DNA of 64,000 nt from contig JAUXYA010000032.1 of NCBI GenBank assembly GCA_030684405.1, positions 302,764 through 366,763 on the forward strand, given 5' to 3'. Below the pieces are notes generated by a model. That model saw only the letters and a program-made list of their open reading frames with translations. It was not told the origin of the DNA and did not search any database. Within the stretch, counting starts at the first letter, position 1; every line of letters starts with the position of its first letter. The translations under genes were made by a program, and so were the position numbers. Origin of the DNA: Burkholderiales bacterium (GTDB lineage Bacteria; Pseudomonadota; Gammaproteobacteria; Burkholderiales; SG8-41). Of the stretch, positions 26,082-33,287 are shown piece by piece.

Positions 26082-26786
26082 ATGTCCAATCAAACGTCGA
26101 TGACAAACGAAAGTGACCACATTCGAATGCGCTATGTGGCATTTTGCGACGTCCTTGGGTTCGCTAATGCGGTTGAAAATCGTTTTGAGGAGACAATAGC
26201 GGTATATAAAGAGTTTATGGAGAAGATACGAGATTGGCCTATGCCGGAAAAGGCCGAAGTATCAATTTATTCAGACTCTATTTTAATAGTGGCTGATGAG
26301 TTAACGCCCGTTCTTCATGCGGTAAATCTTTTATGGTTTGCGACGCTTGGACAAAATTGGATGATTCGCGGTGGTATCGCTTACGGCCGTTATTGGGAGC
26401 GACGAGAAAACGGGAATCTATTTGTTGTTAGCGACGCACTTGTCCGAGCAGTCAAGCTTGAGGGGATGGCAAAGATGCCTGCAGTGACATTCTCGCCAGA
26501 GGTAGATTTGCACTTGGGCCTTTGGATGGCTCGCTTCGAACATGGGCTTTTCACCGCTCCGATCTTGCATTTTCAGGGGTTGTCGTTCGTAAATCCCTTT
26601 AATAATTTTTGGTTTACTTCAGCACGAACGCGCGCGACAGAGTTACTAAATCAGTTTCCAGAACATAAAGTAAAGTATTCGTGGTTCTTGGATTTGGCGG
26701 AAGCTGTGGAGCGCGATGAAGCTCTGATTCCTGACGCCGTTTTCCAGCGCGCAATTGAACTTGGGATTTTGGTTAAGCAGGTTTAG
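26082..26786 (+). CDS. Class III nucleotidyl-cyclase-like protein
   Basis: A 234-residue stand-alone protein with the pattern of class III cyclase catalytic domains: RYVAFCDVLGFANAV (metal Asp in 'D-x-x-GF'), YSDSILIV (second acidic site) and WMIRGGIAYGRYW (RGGI-xxG turn), then FVVSDALVRAVKLEGMA. It has no membrane or regulatory domain. Codon use and base composition are visibly AT-richer than tsaC upstream. It is the left gene of a defence-like island and is convergent with the caspase-like gene. It could make a cyclic nucleotide, as Pycsar cyclases do, or be a non-catalytic relative. I am confident in the fold, not in activity. Confidence 0.6.
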   Translation: MSNQTSMTNESDHIRMRYVAFCDVLGFANAVENRFEETIAVYKEFMEKIRDWPMPEKAEVSIYSDSILIVADELTPVLHAVNLLWFATLGQNWMIRGGIAYGRYWERRENGNLFVVSDALVRAVKLEGMAKMPAVTFSPEVDLHLGLWMARFEHGLFTAPILHFQGLSFVNPFNNFWFTSARTRATELLNQFPEHKVKYSWFLDLAEAVERDEALIPDAVFQRAIELGILVKQV

Positions 26787-26796
26787 GGATTAAGGG

Positions 26797-26857
26797 GGCG
26801 GGCGTGGATCACGCCGCAGTAGCTTGAAGCCGGGCTCGGTTCGTCGCTGCCCGTGGC
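26797..26857 (+). pseudogene. Relic of a second, diverged tsaC
   Basis: Read from 26800 this stretch gives R-A-W-I-T-P-Q-stop-L-E-A-G-L-G-S-S-L-P. It lines up with P-G-W-I-T-P-Q-Q-L-E-A-A-L-G-A-P-L-A of the intact tsaC at 25640-25693. Most differences are at third codon positions, so this is a piece of a different tsaC allele rather than a fresh duplication. An in-frame TAG confirms it is dead. Confidence 0.7.
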
Positions 26858-26868
26858 GGTGATTGAGC

Positions 26869-27843
26869 CTAAATTTTCCCCTCCGCAACCAACCTGCGGT
26901 AATGCTCGCCCAACACGGTGAGCTTGCAGGCTTTACTGCCCATGGCCGCATGCCACATATGCTGCGCACCATCCGGCTCAACTAGATTCACGCGGACGTA
27001 GTTCTGGAGGATTGCGAACTTGACTGTGTTCACCGGGTCGGGCGGTGGAATTGACGGATCGGGCGGTGTCGGGCGCTCTGGCTCGAAAGTCGGGTCTAAC
27101 TTGAGCTCCGAAGTTCCAATCGGGAAAAGCTCCGCGAGCTTCTGAAGCTCACCGAGCGCAATGGGCGGTTGTACCGTCCGCAGCGACACAAACCGTTTCA
27201 CGTTGGTCTTGAACACTGGTCGCTGTTGCCACGGCCCTAACGATTGATCGATGTAAGCGTAAACACTGCCCGGCGTAATCGCACCGATCAGGTTGCGGGC
27301 CGCCCCCGTTAGTGCATCAATGAACAACGTCGTGAAAACTCCCGACCCGTTCTTTTCCGAAGCATACTGCGTGTCCGTCGAAGCCGTGAGAATGGTCATG
27401 CCGTCGGTTAGCTCCGACATGGTGGTTGCTGTCGGCTTTGCGCCAGCGATGCCGGAGTGGCAGCTGTCGAGGACGATGATCTTGTTCTTGGCATGCGATT
27501 TGGCCGCAAACGTCATCACATCGCCAAGCGCCAAACCGTCATCGCCCTTGGAGTCGCTTCCTAAGAGGTAGCCGCCGGTTTCGTCAAGGTGCCCGTGACC
27601 GGCGAAATAAAACAGCGCGATATCGCTGTCCCCTTCGAACAATTCCCGAACTTTATTCCGCAGCGATTCTCTCGTGACCGCCGCGTTAGCCCCGGTCCCC
27701 GCAAGAAGTTCGACGGCAAAGTTCACGGTGCCGTCGCCGTTGCGTTCCAATATGGCTTTGACACCGTGCGCGTCGTTGACGCAGCCGTACAGCGCGGGAC
27801 CGTGCTTATAGAAATCAATCCCGACCACGAGAGCTTTTTTCAT
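26869..27843 (-). CDS. Caspase-like protease (peptidase C14 fold), Thoeris-associated type
   Basis: A 324-residue protein with an N-terminal caspase fold: [14 protein letters not shown], the catalytic His83 in [17 protein letters not shown], and Cys128 in [14 protein letters not shown]. After about residue 200 a proline-rich linker ([17 protein letters not shown]) leads to a 70-residue C-terminal domain ending RRLVAEGKI, a candidate ligand-sensing part. It starts six bases after the TIR-like gene, so both are in one operon. TIR-caspase pairs have been described as a Thoeris variant in which a TIR-made cyclic ADP-ribose isomer switches on the protease. That role is inferred by domain pairing. 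Confidence 0.85.
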   Translation of the reverse strand: MKKALVVGIDFYKHGPALYGCVNDAHGVKAILERNGDGTVNFAVELLAGTGANAAVTRESLRNKVRELFEGDSDIALFYFAGHGHLDETGGYLLGSDSKGDDGLALGDVMTFAAKSHAKNKIIVLDSCHSGIAGAKPTATTMSELTDGMTILTASTDTQYASEKNGSGVFTTLFIDALTGAARNLIGAITPGSVYAYIDQSLGPWQQRPVFKTNVKRFVSLRTVQPPIALGELQKLAELFPIGTSELKLDPTFEPERPTPPDPSIPPPDPVNTVKFAILQNYVRVNLVEPDGAQHMWHAAMGSKACKLTVLGEHYRRLVAEGKI

Positions 27844-27849
27844 GGGCGC

Positions 27850-28239
27850 TTACCGTTGCCCAGCGATTAGCTTTTTAAGATTGTCCCAGGTCCACTGGTA
27901 GATCTTGTCCGTGGCCTTTACCGACGTGGGGGCAGTGCACGTTTTGTCAGAGTATGCGGCCAAGCAAAAGTAGGGAGTCCCCTTCGCTTGAGCGAGGGAC
28001 ACTTCAGCGGCAACGCCAGCAGCGGTGTGCGTTTTCGTGCCGCACAGGACAATCATCACATTCACGTTGTCGAGCCGACGACCAACCTTCGTTTTCCAAT
28101 CACCAGTCAGATGATCCTTCACCGAGGCGTCGCTGAAATCGAACGGACTATCTGGCAGTTTTGCCTGCCCTGCTAGCATGATCTTTGCGCCTTCGTCATT
28201 GTCGTAATCAAAGCTTATGAACGCTCTTGTTTTTGCCAT
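27850..28239 (-). CDS. TIR-like (DUF1863/ThsB-type) signalling protein
   Basis: A compact 129-residue TIR-like domain: KTRAFISFDYDNDEGAK at the start, VNVMIVLCGTKTH in the core strand, Glu79 in AAGVAAEVSLAQAKG at the position of the catalytic glutamate, and YQWTWDNLKKLI at the end. ThsB proteins of Thoeris phage-defence systems have this architecture and turn NAD+ into a cyclic ADP-ribose messenger. An AGGGG site lies eight bases before the ATG. It is the first gene of the pair with the caspase-like protease and is divergent from two polyproline microproteins 194 bases away. Confidence 0.85.
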   Translation of the reverse strand: MAKTRAFISFDYDNDEGAKIMLAGQAKLPDSPFDFSDASVKDHLTGDWKTKVGRRLDNVNVMIVLCGTKTHTAAGVAAEVSLAQAKGTPYFCLAAYSDKTCTAPTSVKATDKIYQWTWDNLKKLIAGQR

Positions 28240-28433
28240 GTCGAATCCCCTCTAAATTGTCTTGCGGTTTTATCTCCTTGGATTTCTGCCGACTTGCGCA
28301 GGAAGCTTAGCGTAGACCGGTATGTCTATCCACCGTATCAAAAAATCAGGGCTATTCAACAGTAAAGCGGGATGAAAAAGGTGGATTCCTGCGTGATAAC
28401 ATCTCCGCACAATTAGGTAAATCGAGGTGAGGT

Positions 28434-28514
28434 ATGGCTGAAAACGAGAAAGCCGGAGATCCACCACCACCACCGCCCGACACGGACGGAATTGTTAGAC
28501 GAAATGGGGGCTGA
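28434..28514 (+). CDS. Polyproline microprotein 1 (26 residues)
   Basis: ATG at 28434 encodes a short acidic head (MAENEKAGD), six prolines, then DTDGIVRRNGG. GAGGTGA, a seven-base match to the anti-Shine-Dalgarno, ends three bases before the ATG. The next ORF starts one base after its stop and encodes the same layout, which makes chance unlikely. It is divergent from the TIR-like gene. No known family is recognised. It might be a protease substrate, a regulator or a phage sensor for the TIR-caspase pair; none of these is shown. Confidence 0.65.
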   Translation: MAENEKAGDPPPPPPDTDGIVRRNGG

Positions 28515-28515
28515 A

Positions 28516-28608
28516 ATGACTGAACGCGCAACCGCTGAAACCCCATCACCGTCCCCACCACCGCCACCGCCGCCTGACACGAGCGGCGTTGTGCGGAAGG
28601 GCCGTTAG
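28516..28608 (+). CDS. Polyproline microprotein 2 (30 residues), paralogue of the previous
   Basis: Encodes MTERATAETPSPS, seven prolines, then DTSGVVRKGR. Compared with microprotein 1 the tail keeps D-T-x-G-[IV]-V-R-[RK] while the codons differ (GGA/GGC, GTT/GTG, AGA/CGG), which points to selection on the protein. A GGGGG stretch five bases upstream can serve as ribosome site and the TGA-A-ATG junction implies coupled translation. Its stop overlaps the stop of the convergent membrane-protein gene. Function unknown. Confidence 0.65.
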   Translation: MTERATAETPSPSPPPPPPPDTSGVVRKGR

Positions 28609-29117
28609 AAAAACACCAAGGCGAGTGCCACAGGTGTTGCCAGTCCCAAGAGGATTCCGATGCGAATACTTTTGGCTTTCCGGTTGTTCGCAAAGATGCT
28701 TTGCTCAATTCTGTTTTTGTAGTGAAACGTGATGTAGGCCAGCATTAACGGAATAACGCTGTCCTCTCCATCTATTGTTCCTTTGTTAAGCCACATTTCG
28801 GGATTGCTCCCGACCGTGCCGTATTTATCATCCAGCAGCGCCTTTGCAAAGAATCCGGCTCCAATAACAAAGATCAGCCCGGTGAAAATGAATGGGTAGG
28901 CCTGAAGACCCGCGACCTTTTCTTTTAGCAACGTTCCGCCCACGCCAAACCCCGCGAGCGCCAACGCGACATAAGCGTTGAACAGAAAGAAAGCCTTTTT
29001 CTCAAATTCCTTTTTCACATCGAGGAGGTCAGTTAGACACCTCAAAGCTTGGTCGTGAGCTTCTTTCGCAACGGTCGGGTTGATCTTGGATTGCTGGATT
29101 TCTTCAAGCGTCATCAT
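28605..29117 (-). CDS. Small membrane protein at edge of defence-like island
   Basis: From the ATG at 29117 (AGGGGAG site six bases upstream) the protein has 170 residues. A helical N-terminus (TLEEIQQSKINPTVAKEAHDQALRCLTDLLDVKKEFEKKA) leads into hydrophobic segments FFLFNAYVALALAGFGVGG and AYPFIFTGLIFVIGAGFFA, a soluble loop, and a last segment SIRIGILLGLATPVALALVFF at the C-terminus. The helix-then-membrane plan resembles membrane effectors that accompany defence cyclases, but no family is recognised. It is convergent with the microproteins. The frame continues 25 codons upstream to 29192 without a ribosome site. Confidence 0.75.
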   Translation of the reverse strand: MMTLEEIQQSKINPTVAKEAHDQALRCLTDLLDVKKEFEKKAFFLFNAYVALALAGFGVGGTLLKEKVAGLQAYPFIFTGLIFVIGAGFFAKALLDDKYGTVGSNPEMWLNKGTIDGEDSVIPLMLAYITFHYKNRIEQSIFANNRKAKSIRIGILLGLATPVALALVFF

Positions 29118-29307
29118 GCCGTTCTCCCCTAATGTTTTTACAGAAGATACTAGCAGTTCTAGTTTCGATGTTTCCCTAGGATAAATCCCCACATTGTCTT
29201 GGAAGAAAACGAAAGAAAATGCGGGGTTATATTAAGTGAGAATTAACATCTTGACTTCCTGCCGTCGTAAACTCCTCCTTGAACTCAAAAAATATAGAGG
29301 GAGTTCC

Positions 29308-30270
29308 ATGCGCAGCATTTCATTCTTTGGTCTTGCCATTACGACGGTCGCGGCTTTCATCATGCCCGCAGCACAAGCCCAGACCTACCCCGTCAAACCC
29401 ATCCGCATCATCTCCCCCTACACCGCCGGTGGCCTGGGCGACCTGGTGCCGCGTGCCATCGGTGCCGGCCTGACCGAAGCACTGGGCCAGCAGATCCTCG
29501 TCGAAAACCGTCCCGGTGCCTCGCAGGCGATCGGCATGCAGCTCGTCGCGAAATCGCCGGCTGACGGTTACACGCTGGTCTATGGCAGCGTGACCAGCCT
29601 CGCGATCAATCCGGCGGTGACCAAGGATCTGCCTTACGACCCGGTCAAGGATTTCGCGCCGCTGTCGCTGTGTGTGACCACGCCGTTATTTTTGGTCACG
29701 CATCCTTCGGTGCCGGCCAAGAACGTGAAGGAGCTGGTCGCACTGGCGAAACGCCAGCCGGGCAAACTCACTTTTGCATCGGGCGGCAACGGTTCATCGA
29801 ATCATCTGGCCGGTGAATTGCTGAAACTGCTGGCGGGTGTGGACCTGCTGCATGTGCCGTACAAGGGCGCGGGTCCGGCGATGATTGATGTGATGGCGGG
29901 GCATGTGGACATGATGCTCGGTGCGGCGGGGCTGGCTGAAGCGCGCGCCGGTCGTGTGAAAGTGCTGGGCGTGACCAGCGCCAACCGCGCAGCGGCTGCG
30001 CCGGATCTGCCGACGCTGGCTGAATCGGGCGTGAAGGGTTATGAATCGACGATCTGGTTCGGCCTGCTGGCGCCGGCCGGGACGCCGCAGCCCATCGTCA
30101 ATCGCCTGTCGCAGGAGATCGGCAAGGTGCTGCAGCAGAAATCGCTGCGGGATCGCTTCAATACCGTGGAGCTGACGCCGACCACGCCCGAAGGATTTGC
30201 CGCGCATATCCAGCGCGAGATTCCGAAGTGGCGGCGGGTGGTGACTGAGGCGAAGATTGCGGCGCTGTGA
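29308..30270 (+). CDS. Bug/TctC-family periplasmic receptor
   Basis: A 320-residue receptor. The start at 29308 has a GAGGGAG site and gives a signal peptide ending near PAAQAQTYPVKPIR; the longer frame to 29236 would spoil the leader. Motifs: IRIISPYTAGGLGDLVPRAI, VENRPGASQAIGMQLVAKS, LPYDPVKDFAPLS, LLHVPYKGAGPAMIDVMAGHVD. It resumes the high-GC background after the island. It precedes a flavin monooxygenase and a hydroxyacid dehydrogenase on the same strand. Confidence 0.95.
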   Translation: MRSISFFGLAITTVAAFIMPAAQAQTYPVKPIRIISPYTAGGLGDLVPRAIGAGLTEALGQQILVENRPGASQAIGMQLVAKSPADGYTLVYGSVTSLAINPAVTKDLPYDPVKDFAPLSLCVTTPLFLVTHPSVPAKNVKELVALAKRQPGKLTFASGGNGSSNHLAGELLKLLAGVDLLHVPYKGAGPAMIDVMAGHVDMMLGAAGLAEARAGRVKVLGVTSANRAAAAPDLPTLAESGVKGYESTIWFGLLAPAGTPQPIVNRLSQEIGKVLQQKSLRDRFNTVELTPTTPEGFAAHIQREIPKWRRVVTEAKIAAL

Positions 30271-30292
30271 TTAGAGGGTATAGGCGGGTTTA

Positions 30293-30380
30293 GTGGTTGC
30301 CCCTCTGCTTCGCCACAAGTGTTCCCTTTATCGAAGCCCCTCACCCTAACCCTCTCCCCACAAAGCTGTGGGGAGAGGGG
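30293..30380. repeat. Composite dispersed repeat, 'CCCTCTCCCC' family, copy B
   Basis: The head GTTGCCCCTCTGCTTCG ... CAAGTGTTCCCTT matches copy A at 17711 almost base for base, then CCCCTCACCCTAACCCTCTC and a hairpin CCCCACA-AAGC-TGTGGGG with flanking GAGAGGGG follow. It stands downstream of the Bug gene and could terminate it. Confidence 0.85.
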
Positions 30381-30383
30381 ATG

Positions 30384-30420
30384 ATTATTAGTAAGTATTT
30401 GATTTTATTAATTATTTTAT
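30384..30420 (+). repeat. AT-rich recurring motif, copy 4
   Basis: TAAGTATTTGATTTTATTAA then TTATTTTATG, so the motif abuts the start codon of the monooxygenase gene. No Shine-Dalgarno sequence is visible there. Confidence 0.6.
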
Positions 30421-31567
30421 GAAAACCCTCTCCATCGCCATCATTGGCGCCGGCATCGGCGGCCTGGCTGCTGCTGCGCTGCTGCGCCGTGCGGGCCATG
30501 ACGTGAATGTGTTTGAACAGGCGACGCAGTTTGCCCGCGTCGGCGCCGGCATCCAGATGGCGCCGAATGCGATGAAGGTCTTGCGCCTGCTGGGGGTTGA
30601 ACAGCGGCTGGTGAGCACGGCCTTCCAGGCGGATTTTGCCTTGAGCCGCGAATGGGACAGCGGCAAGCCGAGCAGCGAACTGCCGCTGGGTGCGGAGGTG
30701 ATGCAGAAGTTCGGCGCGCCCTACCTGTTCCTGCATCGCGGTGATCTGCACGCAGCGATTGCCGATGGGGTGCCGAAAGACATCGTGCATCTCGGCATGA
30801 AGCTGAAATTCTTTGACCAGAAGCCCGGCGGCGTTGATCTGCATTTCACCAACGGCGTGATGATCAAGGCCGATGCGGTGATCGGCGCCGATGGCGTGCA
30901 TTCGCTGATTCGCGAGCAGATGCTCGGACCGGAGAAGCCGCATTTCACCGGCCGGGTGGCCTATCGCACGACCTTCCCGGCATCACGCTTGCAAGGCTTG
31001 ACCCTGGCGCCGGTGCGCACCAAGTGGTGGGGGCCGGACCGGCACATGGTGGTGTACTTCGTCACGCGCAACCGCGACGAGCTGTATTTCGTAACCTCGG
31101 TGCCGGAGAAGGCGGACTGGATCACGCCGGAGTCCTGGTCGGCGAAAGGGGATCTGGAGGAACTGCGCGCGATGTATGCCGGTTTTCATCCGGAAGTGCA
31201 GGCGATCCTGCAGGCCTGTCCCGAAGTCTACAAATGGGGATTGTTCGAACGCGATCCGCTGTCGCGCTGGTCGGAGGGGCGCGTCGCGCTGCTCGGTGAT
31301 GCCTGCCATCCGATGACGCCGTACATGGCGCAGGGCGCGGCTTCGGCGCTGGAGGATGCGGCGATCCTGTCGCGGGTGCTGGCGGGTGTGGAAGCCGATG
31401 GTTTGTCTGAAGCCTTCAAGCTGTATGAAGCCATCCGCAAGCCGCGCGCATCAGCGATCCAGGCTGGTTCCAGTGCCAACACCTGGCTCAAGGACAAGAC
31501 CGATCCGTCCTGGGTCTATGGCTACGATTCGACGACGGTGCCGCTGACCGAGCCGGCGGCGGCCTGA
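30419..31567 (+). CDS. FAD-dependent aromatic-type monooxygenase
   Basis: A 382-residue flavoprotein hydroxylase of the salicylate/3-hydroxybenzoate hydroxylase class. The dinucleotide fold is IAIIGAGIGGLAAAALLRRAGHDVNVFE, the DG motif is DAVIGADGVHSLIRE, and the GD motif is RVALLGDACHPMTPYMAQGAASALEDA. Such enzymes hydroxylate phenolic or heteroaromatic acids with NAD(P)H and O2. It is 30 bases ahead of a hydroxyacid dehydrogenase and behind a Bug receptor. The ATG follows the AT-rich motif directly. Substrate unknown. Confidence 0.92.
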   Translation: MKTLSIAIIGAGIGGLAAAALLRRAGHDVNVFEQATQFARVGAGIQMAPNAMKVLRLLGVEQRLVSTAFQADFALSREWDSGKPSSELPLGAEVMQKFGAPYLFLHRGDLHAAIADGVPKDIVHLGMKLKFFDQKPGGVDLHFTNGVMIKADAVIGADGVHSLIREQMLGPEKPHFTGRVAYRTTFPASRLQGLTLAPVRTKWWGPDRHMVVYFVTRNRDELYFVTSVPEKADWITPESWSAKGDLEELRAMYAGFHPEVQAILQACPEVYKWGLFERDPLSRWSEGRVALLGDACHPMTPYMAQGAASALEDAAILSRVLAGVEADGLSEAFKLYEAIRKPRASAIQAGSSANTWLKDKTDPSWVYGYDSTTVPLTEPAAA

Positions 31568-31600
31568 CCATTATTTTGTAATCCATTCCCGAGAGATTCC

Positions 31601-32539
31601 ATGAAACACGACGTCATCCTCACCGCCAAAGGCCATGCCGGCACCCAGAAACGCATGGAGCAGGAGTTCAACCTGGTCAAGCTGTGGGAGCAGCCGGACC
31701 GCGCTGCGGCGCTGAAGGCTGCCGCGCCTAAGGTTCGCGCGCTGGCGCATACCGGCCACTCCAAGGTTGATGCCGCGCTGATGGATGCGCTGCCGAAGCT
31801 CGAGATCATCGCCAACTTCGGCGTTGGCGTGGACCAGATCGACCTCGATGCCGCCAAGGCACGCGGGATCGTAGTTACCAACACTGCGAATGCGCTGAAC
31901 GACTGCGTCGCCGACTGCGCGATCGCGCTGGTGCTGAACACGCTGCGCAAGTTTCCGCAGGCGGACAAGTATCTGCGCGCCGGCCGCTGGAAGACCGACG
32001 GCACCTATCCCTTCACCACCTCGCTCGGTGGCAAGACCCTGGGCATCCTCGGCCTCGGCCGCATCGGCGAGGAAATCGCCAATCGGGCGAAGGCCTTCAA
32101 GATGAAAGTCCGTTACCACAACCGCAACAGGAAGGACGTCCCCTGGACCTACGATCCCGACCCGGTGACGCTGGCGAAAAATTCAGACGTGCTGGTGGCG
32201 ATCACCCCCGGCGGGCCTGAGACCGACAAGCTGGTCAATGCCGCGGTGCTCGATGCGCTGGGGCCGCAGGGTTATGTCGTCAACGTCGCGCGCGGCTCGG
32301 TGGTCGACCAGCCGGTGCTGCTGAAATACCTGCAGGAAGGAAAAATCGCCGGCGCGGGGCTCGACGTCTATTACGACGAGCCGAATGTCGATCCGGCCTT
32401 TTTCGGGCTCGACAACGTGGTGCTGCTGCCGCATATGGCGAGTGCGACGAACGAAACACGCACAGCGATGGGCTTATTGCAGATCGAGAATATCCAGCTG
32501 AAGCTGGATGGAGAGGCCGTGAAGACCCCGGTGGTTTGA
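31601..32539 (+). CDS. D-2-hydroxyacid dehydrogenase (glyoxylate/hydroxypyruvate reductase type)
   Basis: A 312-residue enzyme. The nucleotide loop is LGILGLGRIGEEIANRAKAF followed by YHNR, which suggests NADPH preference through the Arg. The catalytic Arg, Glu and His are in VNVARGSVVD, GLDVYYDEPN and LLPHMASAT. An early segment IIANFGVGVDQIDLDAAKARGIVVTNT is the substrate-domain signature. It probably forms a unit with the monooxygenase gene upstream. Exact substrate not readable. Confidence 0.93.
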   Translation: MKHDVILTAKGHAGTQKRMEQEFNLVKLWEQPDRAAALKAAAPKVRALAHTGHSKVDAALMDALPKLEIIANFGVGVDQIDLDAAKARGIVVTNTANALNDCVADCAIALVLNTLRKFPQADKYLRAGRWKTDGTYPFTTSLGGKTLGILGLGRIGEEIANRAKAFKMKVRYHNRNRKDVPWTYDPDPVTLAKNSDVLVAITPGGPETDKLVNAAVLDALGPQGYVVNVARGSVVDQPVLLKYLQEGKIAGAGLDVYYDEPNVDPAFFGLDNVVLLPHMASATNETRTAMGLLQIENIQLKLDGEAVKTPVV

Positions 32540-32606
32540 TCCTCCGGGACCTGCCGTCCAATGGCGGGCGAATGCCCGCCGCTGCGGACCGCTGCCGGTT
32601 TCGGCG

Positions 32607-33023
32607 TCAGCGGTTCAACGCGTCCAGCCCGACGCGGGCCAGTTCTTCGTCACGTTTCCCGCTGGGATATCCGCCGACGCCGATGCCGCCGAGGATCACG
32701 CCGTCGCGGACAATCACCACGCCACCCTGGCCGAAGGTCAGCTGGGGGTCGCCCATTTCGCTGACGCTCCTGCCATTGGCATGCAGTTTCTCGGCATGCG
32801 CGCCGGTGTCCATGCCGAGTATGGCCGAGGTGTACGCCTTGCGAATGGCGTGGCGCCGTCCGAACAGGCGCATATGCCCGGTCTTGGCAAAGGCCAGCAG
32901 ATTGCCGGCGTCATCCACAATCACGATCGACACATGCTCCCCCGGGTTTTGCAGGGCTTTGTCGATCATGGCATCCATCGCAGCACGCACCTGGGCGAAA
33001 GGCAGGGGGGATTTGTCGGTCAT
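32607..33023 (-). CDS. GlcG/HbpS-family heme-degrading-like protein
   Basis: A 138-residue DUF336 protein: SIVIVDDAGNLLAFAKTGHMRLFGRRHAIRKAYTSAILGMDT and FGQGGVVIVRDGVILGGIGVGGYPSGKRDEELARVGLDAL cover the whole domain. Relatives include HbpS and the GlcG proteins found beside glycolate oxidase or diol catabolism genes. The ATG at 33023 is chosen from the domain start. It is convergent with the dehydrogenase gene. Its biochemical role is unclear in most organisms. Confidence 0.85.
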   Translation of the reverse strand: MTDKSPLPFAQVRAAMDAMIDKALQNPGEHVSIVIVDDAGNLLAFAKTGHMRLFGRRHAIRKAYTSAILGMDTGAHAEKLHANGRSVSEMGDPQLTFGQGGVVIVRDGVILGGIGVGGYPSGKRDEELARVGLDALNR

Positions 33024-33287
33024 GGTCTGGGTTCCTCGGTTTCGGTCGGTTGAACGGATCCGGCTCACGCATTCTAAGCGGTGAGCGCTGAGGCCAGGGC
33101 CGGCCACCGGCTCGCCGCATATCCGCTGCGGGCACGCCGTGGTCTGCCTTGCCGCGTTCCAGGCTGGGCACTGAGCCGTTCGTCGGGTGGCGAGGCGCGT
33201 CAGTCAGGCGGTTTTTCATGCAGGAACTAGTGCATGGTGCGAAAGGTTGCAGATTGTTAGACTGCCGGAAAATCTGGAATAACCGCC

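Noticed and set aside
28270-28473. 67-codon minus-strand frame in the TIR-microprotein gap
   Set aside because: No ribosome site or motif, and it overlaps microprotein 1, which has better coding evidence.
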